Assembly (NCBI RefSeq): GCF_014873915.1
Contig: NZ_JADBEJ010000001.1
Span: forward strand, 434,001 to 498,000
Direction: 5' to 3'
Source: Amycolatopsis roodepoortensis
Lineage (GTDB): Bacteria > Actinomycetota > Actinomycetes > Mycobacteriales > Pseudonocardiaceae
Length of the DNA stretch: 64,000 nt
Shown here piece after piece: positions 53,006-61,373 of the stretch. The translations under genes and the position numbers were made by a program. The notes under the pieces were generated by a model. It had not been told where the DNA came from and did not search any database. It saw only the letters and a list, made by a program, of their open reading frames with translations. How positions within the stretch are numbered: position 1 is the first letter of the stretch; the number at the start of each line of letters is the position of its first letter.

Positions 53006-53455
53006 TCAACCGAGCTTCTTCAGCGCCTGTTTAGCCTCTTGCCGTGTGTCCGGGTCGGGACTGTCCAACATGGATTCGAAGCTACTGCGGGCGGGAGCGT
53101 ACTTGAGTTTGCCCAGGCCCGCTATCGCCAGCTTCAGCAGGTCGTCGGCCGCGGTAGCGTCCGCGAACCTCACCAGGCCGATCGCCAAGTAACCGCGTAA
53201 CAACCGCCGCCAGGTCGCCTCTTCCCCTGGGTACCGGGGGTCGTGAAGTTCTTGCGGATCGCGCAGGACCGCCACGAATACCGGCCGGGCGCGCTTCTTC
53301 GCCTGGGCCGTGGACAGTACGTGCACCAGGTCGAACGCGAGCGGCGGGTAGCTCACCCGCGGGAGCCACGACACGAGCGGCGATCAATCGGGCGTTGACA
53401 CCGCCGCGACGAGGCGATCGGCCAAGCCACCGATGCCCGGATCGAAGTTCGTCAT
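53006..53455 (-). pseudogene. hypothetical protein interrupted by an in-frame TGA
   Basis: The reading frame starts at ATG 53455 (TNFDPGIGGLADRLVAAV), meets TGA at 53384-53386, and continues in the same frame with SWLPRVSYPPLAFDLVHVLS, RPVFVAVLRDPQELHDPRYP and the end QEAKQALKKLG. The downstream part alone could start at GTG 53374. Continuous homology-like sequence through the stop suggests a recent nonsense change, most simply TGG to TGA. The helical repeat style recalls HEAT-like adaptor proteins. Function unknown. Confidence 0.5.
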
Positions 53456-53579
53456 ACGCTGTGGATACCCGCCGTCGTCCTGGGTAGTCGCACCTTGCTG
53501 AAGCCGGGAAGCGGATACCGGCCGGTCGTGCGGCAACCGGTCGACGTATCTTTTTCTCCGCCGGCCCGCCTCGTGAAAT

Positions 53580-53599
53580 CGATTGGGCATGCCCAATCG
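53580..53599. promoter_or_regulatory. 20-bp perfect palindrome
   Basis: CGATTGGGCATGCCCAATCG lies between two divergent genes (53455 and 53715). A palindrome of this length is unlikely by chance and should be a dimeric regulator's site; the regulator is not identified. Confidence 0.55.
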
Positions 53600-53714
53600 G
53601 TTGTCTGTCCACAGTGGATTGTCGCTGGCGATGTGGCTCGATCGGATTACCGGCGGACGCGACCTGTGGCACGATCCTGTGTCGTCACAGTCGCCTTTCC
53701 GAAGGGGTCCTACA

Positions 53715-54161
53715 GTGCGGTCGTACGACGTCCTGGTCGAATCGGTGGCGCCGCCGGCAGTGGTGTGGGCCGTGTTGCTGGATCCTGGAACGTGGCCTGC
53801 CTGGTCTGGAGCCGGTGAGCTGGACGTCGGCCGCTCGACCGGGCTTTCGCCGGACGGGCGTGACGAAGTCGGCGCCACCCGTGCCTTCCGGGCGGGCCGG
53901 ACTGTCGTCCGGGACCGGATCACCGCCCTCAAGCCGGGGAAGCGGTTCGCCTATGAGACCGTGGAGAGCCCGCAGTTGGCGCAGCACCAGGCGACGATCG
54001 ACCTCCATGAGATTCCCGGCGGGGGCACCCGGATCCGTTGGCAGGGAGTGTATTCCGTACGTGGTATGGGGCTCCGGTCCTCGGAGCGGCATATGCAGCG
54101 CGAGATGACGAAAACAGCCACCGGGCTCGCCGAATACGCGGGCGGTCGAATCGTAAGGTAA
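53715..54161 (+). CDS. SRPBCC-family protein
   Basis: 148 residues of the START/Bet v1-like fold: VLVESVAPPAVVWAVLLDPG, TWPAWSG, then IRWQGVYSVRGMG and a C-terminal helix. Such proteins bind hydrophobic ligands or act as polyketide cyclases. GTG 53715 after GAAGGGG. No biosynthetic neighbours, so function unknown. Confidence 0.85.
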   Translation: MRSYDVLVESVAPPAVVWAVLLDPGTWPAWSGAGELDVGRSTGLSPDGRDEVGATRAFRAGRTVVRDRITALKPGKRFAYETVESPQLAQHQATIDLHEIPGGGTRIRWQGVYSVRGMGLRSSERHMQREMTKTATGLAEYAGGRIVR

Positions 54162-54350
54162 TCGTCAGGTTCGGCCGCGTCGAACCGCGGGATGCTGAAC
54201 TCCGTCCGGCGTATGGCGGAGAATGGTGACGTGACGGCGTGAAGGGTGCGGGGCCATGAAGAATCGGCGGGGCTCAGGCATGGATCGTGCAGCGGCCGCA
54301 CGATGAGTCCCGGCTGAACGCCTCGTGGTGCGGATCATGAAGCGACAGCC

Positions 54351-54704
54351 GTGGACGCGCTGACAGATCTCGAGCAACGCGCCTGGCGTTCACTCGCCGG
54401 CGAACCGGCCGCCGCGTGGTCGTTCTACGAGGACGTGCTGCATGACCGCGTTGTGGTTCTTCTGATCGGGCGGAAGCCGATCCAGCAGCGTGAGGCGGCT
54501 TTGGTCGCCTTGTGCGAAGCGCAGTGGAAAGGGTGCAGCCTCAGTGGTCTGAATGCCACGAGGCTCAGCCTTGTCGTGGGTGCGGTCGACTACCAGGTCG
54601 CCGCCACCAAGGACGGGGTTCCTTACTCGGCTCGGGTGAGCAGCGTCTACGTTCGCCAGGACGACGGCTGGAAGCTGACCTTTCATCAGCATGTCAGCTC
54701 GTAA
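54351..54704 (+). CDS. SnoaL/NTF2-like protein (DUF4440)
   Basis: 117 residues. EQRAWRSLAGEPAAAWSFYE and DVLHDRVVVLLIGRKPIQQR at the start, then VSSVYVRQDDGWKLTFHQHV at the end: the DUF4440/SnoaL-like cone fold. GTG 54351, weak ribosome site. It runs to the edge of a truncated GMC oxidoreductase. Confidence 0.78.
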   Translation: MDALTDLEQRAWRSLAGEPAAAWSFYEDVLHDRVVVLLIGRKPIQQREAALVALCEAQWKGCSLSGLNATRLSLVVGAVDYQVAATKDGVPYSARVSSVYVRQDDGWKLTFHQHVSS

Positions 54705-54820
54705 GTGCTCGGTAAGACGTCAGTGGCTCTCCAATGCCTGGAGCACGCGGAATCGCGCGAGCCGGTGCAGCATTTCACCCATGGCGTCAGGCCTGATCTG
54801 GCCTTCGAGTTCGGCAAGGG

Positions 54821-56041
54821 TTCGCGGGCAAGGTCACCGGGCACGAGGCGGAACCGCGCCTGCTCTACCCCGCGTCGACCGGTTGCACCTTCTGCGGCTA
54901 CTGCATCATGGGATGCAGCCATCCCGCCAAGGCGCCCCGCAACCAGATCGCGAAGCGGTCCACCGACAACAGTTACGTGCCGATGGCGCTGACGGCGGAC
55001 CGCTGGGCCGCCGGTGGCAAGCCGGTCGAGCTGATCACCGACGCGTTCGTCACGCGGGTTCACACCGAGGAGCGCAACGGGAAGAAGACGGCGACCGGGG
55101 TGACGTGGCGGGCCGGCGCCACCGGTGAGCTGCATCGCGAAGACGCCAAGGTCGTCGTGCTGGCGGGAGGCTGCACCGAGAATCCGCGATTGTGGCTCAA
55201 CAGCGGACTGCCCAACCCGAACGACTGGGTCGGCCGTGGCTACACCGACCACTATTTCGACTGGGTGTTCGCCACCTTCGACGAGTACACCGGTTCGAGC
55301 AAGGGGACCGGCTCCTCGGCCCGATCGGACTGGCTGGGCAGGGGAGGCGTGATGAACGTCGGCATCCCGCCCGCGTTGCTCGGGTTCACCATGACGGTGT
55401 CCGACAGCGGTATCCGCGGCGAGTACGCCAACGGCCGCGGGCCGACCGGCCCCTGGGACGGCCCCGCGGGAAGGCTGCTGGGCAACGAGCTCAAGGACCT
55501 GATGATGCACGGCATCGACCGGGTCTTCGCCATGCTGATCATGACCGACGACCACGTCGAGGCGCAGAACCGCACGTCGTTGTCCGCCCTGCCGGCCGAC
55601 GAACACGGGTCCATCGCCAAAGTGGAGATGCACCAGCGCAAACGCGGCCGCCGCACCGTCGAGAACCGGGAGTTCCTCGTGCGCCGCGCCGTCGAGATCG
55701 CCCGCGCCGCCGGCGCCAAGAAGGTGTTCCGGATGGACTGGGCACCGATCATCCTGCATGTGCAGTCCAGCATGCGGATGGGCGAATCCGAAGCGAACTC
55801 CGTGCTCGACGCCGACGGCCGCGCCAGGTGGGTCGACGCCCTCTACATCGCCGACAACTCGGCACTGCCCAACGGCGCGAGCGGCGCCAATCCGACGCTG
55901 ACCATGCAGGCGGTGTCCACGCGAACGGCGGAGAAGATCTTCGCCGATCGGTTCGGCGGCGACCCCTGGGTGCGCACCGAAGCCCCGGTCGTGTCGACCG
56001 ACGCGCGCATCACCCAGCGATTGGCCGAACTCGGCTTGTAG
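54821..56041 (+). pseudogene. GMC-type oxidoreductase, 5'-truncated
   Basis: Homology begins mid-protein: KVTGHEAEPRLLYPAS, then a Cys-rich GCTFCGYCIMGC and SHPAKAPRNQI. It continues to the C-terminal GMC motif HVQSSMRMGE...YIADNSALPNGASGANPTLT. The N-terminal FAD-binding GxGxxG is absent; the frame reaches unrelated sequence just upstream of 54821. ATG 54908 could initiate a protein but without the dinucleotide fold. Intact relatives are about 550 residues. The cysteine cluster is like those in the cholesterol-oxidase-type or gluconate-dehydrogenase-type branch. Confidence 0.78.
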
Positions 56042-56667
56042 GAGTCTTTCGAGCTGTGCGACGGAACTGTGGTGTGCTGCGAAGGTGCTTCGTACCGATG
56101 ACACCACCCGGGCGCGTTACCGCGTCTGGTCGAAGGACGCGCTGATCGCCGCGTTGCTGGAGGCATGGCTCGCGCGGGCTGGGTGCCTACTGTGCCCGAG
56201 CCGGTCGATCCCGTCGTGTCACGCTCGCTGAGCTCTCCGCCGATCCGATCGGATCATCGAGGCCGCGACCTTCGAAGGGGACACGCCGAACACAGCGGCC
56301 CCCTTCATCGGTTGTCACGGTCCGAGGTGTCGCCGCGTCCGCTTCGTCCAGACTGGTGATCTTCGCCTGGAGTCAGGGTGTCGGCCCACGATCAGCCCGA
56401 CGTGGCGTTCCCTTCGGAACCACCGGATTTTTCGCTGGGGACAAGGCCGAGTCACGTCAGCTGTCCACGGCGTTAGCGGAAGCGCTCGCGGACCTGATCA
56501 AGCGTCGAGACGACGAAGGCGACGGGTTGAAGCGAGCCCGCGTTGTGCAACAGGCCTGGTTTGCCGACCTGCTTTGTCGGCAAACCAGGCCCAATCGCCG
56601 ATCCGCAACACTAGACCGCGATAGTACGGCTCACGGTCGGCTCAACGCGTGGCATCGACTCGCCTGC
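56042..56667. other. 626-bp region with gene relics
   Basis: No intact gene. A short stretch near 56110-56170 reads RYRVWSKDALIAALLEAWLA on the plus strand, possibly a regulator fragment. The right part holds a strong hairpin (separate entry). Confidence 0.4.
56553..56591. terminator. perfect 16-bp stem hairpin
   Basis: GGCCTGGTTTGCCGAC (56553-56568), loop CTGCTTT, and its exact complement (56576-56591). It lies between convergent 3' ends (oxidoreductase relic and the I36-type gene) and lacks a T-run. Terminator is the most likely role. Confidence 0.65.
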
Positions 56668-57069
56668 TCAGCAGGGGCGCAGCGAGCTGATGCGGTCGTT
56701 CATGTGGGCGGGCACGTTCCCTCGCCAGCCGACGGAAACACGCCACAGGGTGCCGCCGTAGTTGGCGTCGGTGTAGGTGCACCAGATCCTGTTGGTGCGG
56801 TTGTAGACGGAGGAGATCTGGTCGTTGAAGTTCTGTCCCTGCAGATTGGCGGAGCCGATCTGGAAGCGCACCATGCGGCCCCCAGCGTCGGCGTGCTCCC
56901 AGGCGCAGAACCAGCCGGACGGGCAGTCCGAGTAGGCGGTGATCGACACACCACCTTCTCGCGACGCTGGGGCGGTCCCTGCCGTCGTTTCAGCGCTTGC
57001 CGTTCCGGCGAATGCCACGCCGGCGGACAAGGCCGCACCAGCGGCGATCGTGGCGAAGAGTTTCTTCAT
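56668..57069 (-). CDS. secreted I36-type peptidase inhibitor/crystallin-like protein
   Basis: 133 residues. Signal peptide LFATIAAGAALSAGVAFAGTASA. The mature domain has CPSGWFCAWEHADAGGRMV and RIWCTYTDANYGGTLWRV, the beta/gamma-crystallin-like pattern of the actinomycete family I36 inhibitors (SMI type). Four Cys, likely two disulphides. ATG 57069 after AGGAGATG. It follows the secreted six-Cys protein on the same strand. Confidence 0.85.
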   Translation of the reverse strand: MKKLFATIAAGAALSAGVAFAGTASAETTAGTAPASREGGVSITAYSDCPSGWFCAWEHADAGGRMVRFQIGSANLQGQNFNDQISSVYNRTNRIWCTYTDANYGGTLWRVSVGWRGNVPAHMNDRISSLRPC

Positions 57070-57123
57070 TTCATCTCCTGTTTATTGTTGGTGCGCTGTC
57101 TGTGGCGGCGCGGTTTCCGGTCA

Positions 57124-58161
57124 TCAGCTCTTGACCGGTACGACGAACACATGGCTCATGTCGGCGTTGTGCGTCGTGGTCGACCCGCGTGAGTCGGTCA
57201 GGCCTACCGCGGTTCCCTGCACCCCGCCGTCCATGCCGTCCTGCCACTTCACCAGGACGTAGGCGTTGAACCGCTGTTCGCAGTCGGCCCGGACTGGGAA
57301 GTCGGGCAGGTGCAGCGGCACGTAATGGTGGTGGACCGAGTAGGACATCCGGCGGGTCGTCGTGGTGGCGTTGCTGGTCTGGCAGAGTTTGTCGCCGTTC
57401 CACTGGTTGACGAAGAGCGTGAAGGTGGCCGTTGAGGCCGGCGGTTTGCTGCAGTCCTTGTCCTTCACCGGGTAGCACGTCTTGTACTCGGTGTCGGCGA
57501 AGACGCTGAGTTTTGTGAAGCCCGGCGCGAGGGTGAAGTACGGCAACGCGGGCTCGCGTGCCACGACCTCGGGGTCCGGCCCGACACGCACGAGGCCACG
57601 GGGCGTGGCGCGCTGGGCGGGCAGACCGGCTGCGGTGTTGGCCACGGACGTGTCCGCGAACTCGAGGAATCCGTCGTGCAACTGGAACCGGGCGTCGAGT
57701 TCCTTGCGCATCGTGGCGGCACGGACGTACGCGGTGCAGGTGACCTTCGTGTCGACACCGGGGTGCACCAGGAAGCGGGTGGTGAGCTGGACATCCTCCT
57801 TGTCCGGCTCCAGGGACGCGCCCTTCTGCAGGATGTTCTGTCCCGTCACGAAGCTCTGTTCGCCGCCTGGCCAGGTGCACCGCACCTCGTTGTCGAACAG
57901 CGAGCGGTAGGTGGCCGAGTTCGCGCGCATCACCGATCTGACGTAGGCGGTCTGCGTCGCCGACATCTTCAGCTCCACGCTGCCCAGCTTCTTGACCTCC
58001 TGGTCGAACTTCACCGGTTCCCCCGGCTTTGTCTCGGGCACCTTCGGCGCGAGCACCGGTTGCGGCGTGAACTTGACATAGGTGGCATCGCTCGCGGTCG
58101 CCGCCGGCGCGAGCACGACCAGCACCACGGCACCGAGAATGAACGACAGGATTCGCTTCAC
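57124..58161 (-). CDS. secreted six-cysteine protein, paralogue of the next HTH-TM ectodomain
   Basis: 345 residues. Signal peptide ILSFILGAVVLVVLAPAATA. The mature protein aligns over its whole length (from LGSVELKMSATQTAYVRSVM to HNADMSHVFVV) with residues about 175-466 of the divergent gene at 58460, about two thirds identical by eye. Six Cys are conserved in both (EVRC, TCTAY, TCYP, KDC, LC, ADC). No known family is recognised. GTG 58161 after GAAAGGAG. The I36-type gene downstream may be cotranscribed. Confidence 0.8.
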   Translation of the reverse strand: MKRILSFILGAVVLVVLAPAATASDATYVKFTPQPVLAPKVPETKPGEPVKFDQEVKKLGSVELKMSATQTAYVRSVMRANSATYRSLFDNEVRCTWPGGEQSFVTGQNILQKGASLEPDKEDVQLTTRFLVHPGVDTKVTCTAYVRAATMRKELDARFQLHDGFLEFADTSVANTAAGLPAQRATPRGLVRVGPDPEVVAREPALPYFTLAPGFTKLSVFADTEYKTCYPVKDKDCSKPPASTATFTLFVNQWNGDKLCQTSNATTTTRRMSYSVHHHYVPLHLPDFPVRADCEQRFNAYVLVKWQDGMDGGVQGTAVGLTDSRGSTTTHNADMSHVFVVPVKS

Positions 58162-58222
58162 CCGCGGTCTCCTTTCACCAGTGAGAATTTAGCGTGACGA
58201 ACTATTCCGGCGATAACACATG

Positions 58223-58241
58223 GCCCCTTCATAAGGGGCCG
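58223..58241. promoter_or_regulatory. dyad between the paralogous divergent genes
   Basis: GGCCCCTT-CAT-AAGGGGCC, a perfect 8-base inverted repeat with a 3-base spacer, 62 bases upstream of the secreted gene's start. It is the best candidate for a site bound by the HTH domain encoded on the other side. Confidence 0.5.
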
Positions 58242-58459
58242 AGTGTCGAGTTTCGGTGGGTGCGGATGCTCCTGAAGTGAATTTGATTCACGGCCCACCA
58301 GGGGTGCGGAACAACCATGTCGCGTAACAGGCAGTGGCGGCAAGGGTTGCCGGAACGTATGTCGTCCCGGCATGCGTGAAACGGCTCTGATCAGGGGTTT
58401 CCCGGAGGGCGTGGGACGGTGCCATACTGGTTGCGGCACCGGAGACTTGGGGAGGGTCG

Positions 58460-59860
58460 ATGGATGTGTCGAGCACGCGCAGCGCGCTTGCGCAACTTCT
58501 CGCCGCGCTCAAGGAGCGCAGCGGGCTGAGCTACTCAGAGCTTGGACGAAAGTCACATATCAGCAGTTCCACCCTGCATCGATACTGCTCTGGAGTAACA
58601 GTTCCACCCGATTATCGGACGATTGCCGCAATCGCCACCGCGTGTGGAGCGACTGACCAAGACCTCGCCGATTTGCTACGGCATTGGCATGTGGCCAACG
58701 GCAAGATCACCGCAGAGAGACCGGTTTCCTCAGTCGACACTCCGGACTTGGCCTCCGGCTCTGGCCGGCGGCGCCCACGATCACTCCCGGCCGCCGTTGC
58801 GGTCCTCGTGGCGATCGTGATCCCGTCGAGCACGGCATTCCTTGATGCAGACCCCTCCACCCCCGCGCCCGCCGCCGCGCCCGCCGACGCCATCGTCCGA
58901 TACGACTTCGTGCCACGTCGCATACTCGCGCCGCGGATGCCCAAGGCCGTGCCTGACGGATCCTGGAAGCCCGATCATGAGGTGGTGGCGCTGGGCAGCG
59001 TCGAGCTCGAGATGTCGACGACCCAGACCGCGCACGTGGTGTCGGTGATGCGCGCGAGCTCGGCGACCCACCGCTCGCAGTTCGACAACGAGGTGCGGTG
59101 CAGGTGGCCCGGCGGTGAACAGAACTTCGTGACCGGACAGAACATCCTGCCGGAAGGCGCGTCGTCGGAGCGGGAGAAGGAAGAGGTCGAGCTGACCACA
59201 CGCTTCCTGCTACATCCCGGTGTGGCCGCCAAAGTCGCCTGCACCGCCTACGCCCGCGCCGCCGCGCTCAGTGAAGGCCTCGACGCGCAGTTCCGGCTGG
59301 ACAGCGGGCGGATCGAGATCGCCGATACGTCCGTGGACAACACGACCACAGGCGTGCCCGCACAGAGCGCGGTGCCACGTGGCCTCCTGCACGTGGGACC
59401 GGCTCCCCGCATGATCGCCCGGGAGCCGGTCCTCAGGTCCTTCACCTTCGCGCCGGGATTCACCCATCTCAGCGTCGTCGCCGACACCCAATTCCAGGTC
59501 TGCTATCCGCAGAAGGACAAGCACTGCGACACGCCCGCCCCGACCGCGTCGACGGCCACCTTCACTCTGTACGTCACCCAGTGGAAGGGCAACGAGGTCT
59601 GCCACAAGGACCGGGCTACCGGGGAACTCCGCGAGATGTCGTACGCGGTGCACCGCCATCACGTACCACTGCACCTGCCCGACTTCACCGTCCGCGCCGA
59701 CTGTGACCCCCGGTTCAGCGCCTACGTCATGGTGAAGTGGGTAGACGGGATGGACGGCGGGGTACAGGGCGCCGTGGAAGACCTGACCGACTCACGCGGA
59801 TCCACCTCAACGCACAACGCCACCATGAGCCACATTTTCGTGATTCCCCACAAAGGCTGA
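58460..59860 (+). CDS. HTH-TM-ectodomain protein (membrane-bound XRE-type regulator)
   Basis: 466 residues. Residues 5-75 are an XRE helix-turn-helix: LAALKERSGLSYSELGRKSH, SSSTLHRYCSGVTVPP. An Arg-rich stretch (GSGRRRPRS) precedes one membrane helix (AAVAVLVAIVIPSSTAFL, about 110-128), then a Pro/Ala linker and a ~290-residue ectodomain paralogous to the secreted protein at 57124 with the same six Cys. The design is like ToxR/CadC one-component regulators: DNA binding inside, sensing outside. ATG 58460 after GGGGAGGG. Its likely target is the divergent secreted paralogue. Confidence 0.82.
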   Translation: MDVSSTRSALAQLLAALKERSGLSYSELGRKSHISSSTLHRYCSGVTVPPDYRTIAAIATACGATDQDLADLLRHWHVANGKITAERPVSSVDTPDLASGSGRRRPRSLPAAVAVLVAIVIPSSTAFLDADPSTPAPAAAPADAIVRYDFVPRRILAPRMPKAVPDGSWKPDHEVVALGSVELEMSTTQTAHVVSVMRASSATHRSQFDNEVRCRWPGGEQNFVTGQNILPEGASSEREKEEVELTTRFLLHPGVAAKVACTAYARAAALSEGLDAQFRLDSGRIEIADTSVDNTTTGVPAQSAVPRGLLHVGPAPRMIAREPVLRSFTFAPGFTHLSVVADTQFQVCYPQKDKHCDTPAPTASTATFTLYVTQWKGNEVCHKDRATGELREMSYAVHRHHVPLHLPDFTVRADCDPRFSAYVMVKWVDGMDGGVQGAVEDLTDSRGSTSTHNATMSHIFVIPHKG

Positions 59861-60580
59861 ACAGGCCATCGGCGGACCGGGAGGTTGTTCAACGACCGCG
59901 TGCACACGGTGCAGCCAGCGAGTCCGGCGGTGGCCGGCCACCACCACCGCAGTCAACACCGCGGTGGTCCACATCGCCGTCCGGGTCAGCTCCGGCAACC
60001 GCCGCACCGACGACGTCGTCGGGCGCGGCGGCGAACTGCCGGCGACGGCTTCCCTCGTCGCCGCCTCCGGCTTGCTCGGGGCCCCGCGGTAACGTCGGCG
60101 GATCTCCCGACCATCAACTGTCCATTGTGGATCAGACGCCAGATCTCGGCACTGTTCCGCAGCAGCACGTCGCCAGTCGGGATGTGATCGCGAGACACCG
60201 GTAGCAGATCTTGTTGCTGCCGGGCAGACCGCGCGGGTTCACCACGCTCATCGATGTGCGGAAGATGGTCTCCCTGTCGTCGAACGACGGTGTGCACCCT
60301 CACCCCAGGTGAGGTCCAGAAGCCGGCTCCGGTGGAGACCGCAACGTGTCAGCCCTGGCCTCCGTGCGATGGCGGCCTTGGTGTCGGTGGAACCTCGCCG
60401 AGTGTGCTCCGCTACCGGAAGGTGGGCCCGTCGAGCCGGTGTCGCGCCACGACAGCCAGCAGGACGGATGCGAGAGCGTTTCGAATCCCGTATCCACTTG
60501 TGGGCGAACTCGTTCACACACAGAGGGGAAGCCCGGGTTGAATCCGTTTAGGCGTCGGTGTGTGAACCTATACCTCGACC
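59861..60580. other. 720-bp region without a supported gene
   Basis: Frames in this stretch are short and show no family signatures. A minus-strand piece (GDVLLRNSAEIWRLIHNGQL, about 60110-60170) may be an old gene fragment. Promoter for the gene at 60581 is expected at its right end. Confidence 0.35.
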
Positions 60581-61186
60581 ATGACCGGACATTGGAAATC
60601 CCGTAGGCGCGCCGTCGTCGCTGTCATGGCCATGTTCCTGGCGGCCCCGCTGACCGCGCAGCCGATCCCAGCTTCCGCCGCACCGGAGGACAACCTGGTG
60701 CAGAACGGAACCTTCGAGACCGATCCCGCCCTGGCAGGCGTCAGCTGGCGCAACAACGGAGCTGTCACCCCCTGGCAAGGCATCGGAGCCGGCTACGACC
60801 TGCTCAGCGCGGGCTTCGCCCAGCATCCCAACGGCTACCAGGCTGTGGATCTCGGCCCCGAGTTCACCGGCGGGGGGATCCAGCAGCGCCTCAGTTCCGA
60901 CCCGGGCGCCTGGTATCGCCTCAGCTTCCAGAACAGTCCCGACGCGTGGGGTAACTGCGTCGGCCAGAACGTCGACTTCACCGTCGAATTCGCCGACGAC
61001 GACGGGACGACCGTGGTGTCGGCCGAAATCAAGCCACATGCGGCGGACGGGAAGGCGCACTGGCGGAAGGTCGTGCTCCGGCCCTTCCAGGCGCACACCG
61101 ATACCCTTTTCCTCAAGTTCAAGGGAAACAGCAGCACTTCGTGCCAGGCCGCGATCACCAATGTCAAGGTGACCGAGCTCTGGTAG
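60581..61186 (+). CDS. secreted carbohydrate-binding-like (DUF642-type) protein
   Basis: 201 residues. Signal peptide (RRRAVVAVMAMFLAAPLTAQ, ASA cleavage). The mature domain begins NLVQNGTFETDP and includes YQAVDLGPEFTGGGIQQRL and WYRLSFQNSPDAWGNC: the galactose-binding-like jelly roll of DUF642 and choice-of-anchor proteins. Two Cys near NC and SC. It probably binds polysaccharide outside the cell. Stand-alone; no enzyme domain. Confidence 0.78.
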   Translation: MTGHWKSRRRAVVAVMAMFLAAPLTAQPIPASAAPEDNLVQNGTFETDPALAGVSWRNNGAVTPWQGIGAGYDLLSAGFAQHPNGYQAVDLGPEFTGGGIQQRLSSDPGAWYRLSFQNSPDAWGNCVGQNVDFTVEFADDDGTTVVSAEIKPHAADGKAHWRKVVLRPFQAHTDTLFLKFKGNSSTSCQAAITNVKVTELW

Positions 61187-61373
61187 GCAGTCTTGCACAG
61201 ATTTGTGGTGCGGCAACAGATTGTCACGCCAAGAGTGTTCGTGCGCGGAGCAGGTGGAATCCGGCTTGCTTGCGGCGCACAGGTTATGGAGGACGGACCG
61301 CGGCCAGGCCGCACGGTCAGACGACAGGCCCAGGGGCCTGCGGCGTCACAGCCGTAGGAGCCGGCCCGGACGG

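Noticed and set aside
53384..53386. In-frame TGA as a selenocysteine codon
   Set aside because: No SECIS-like hairpin or selenoprotein family is recognisable; a nonsense change is simpler.
54165..54377. Small minus-strand frame between the SRPBCC and DUF4440 genes
   Set aside because: No ribosome site and no protein-like sequence.
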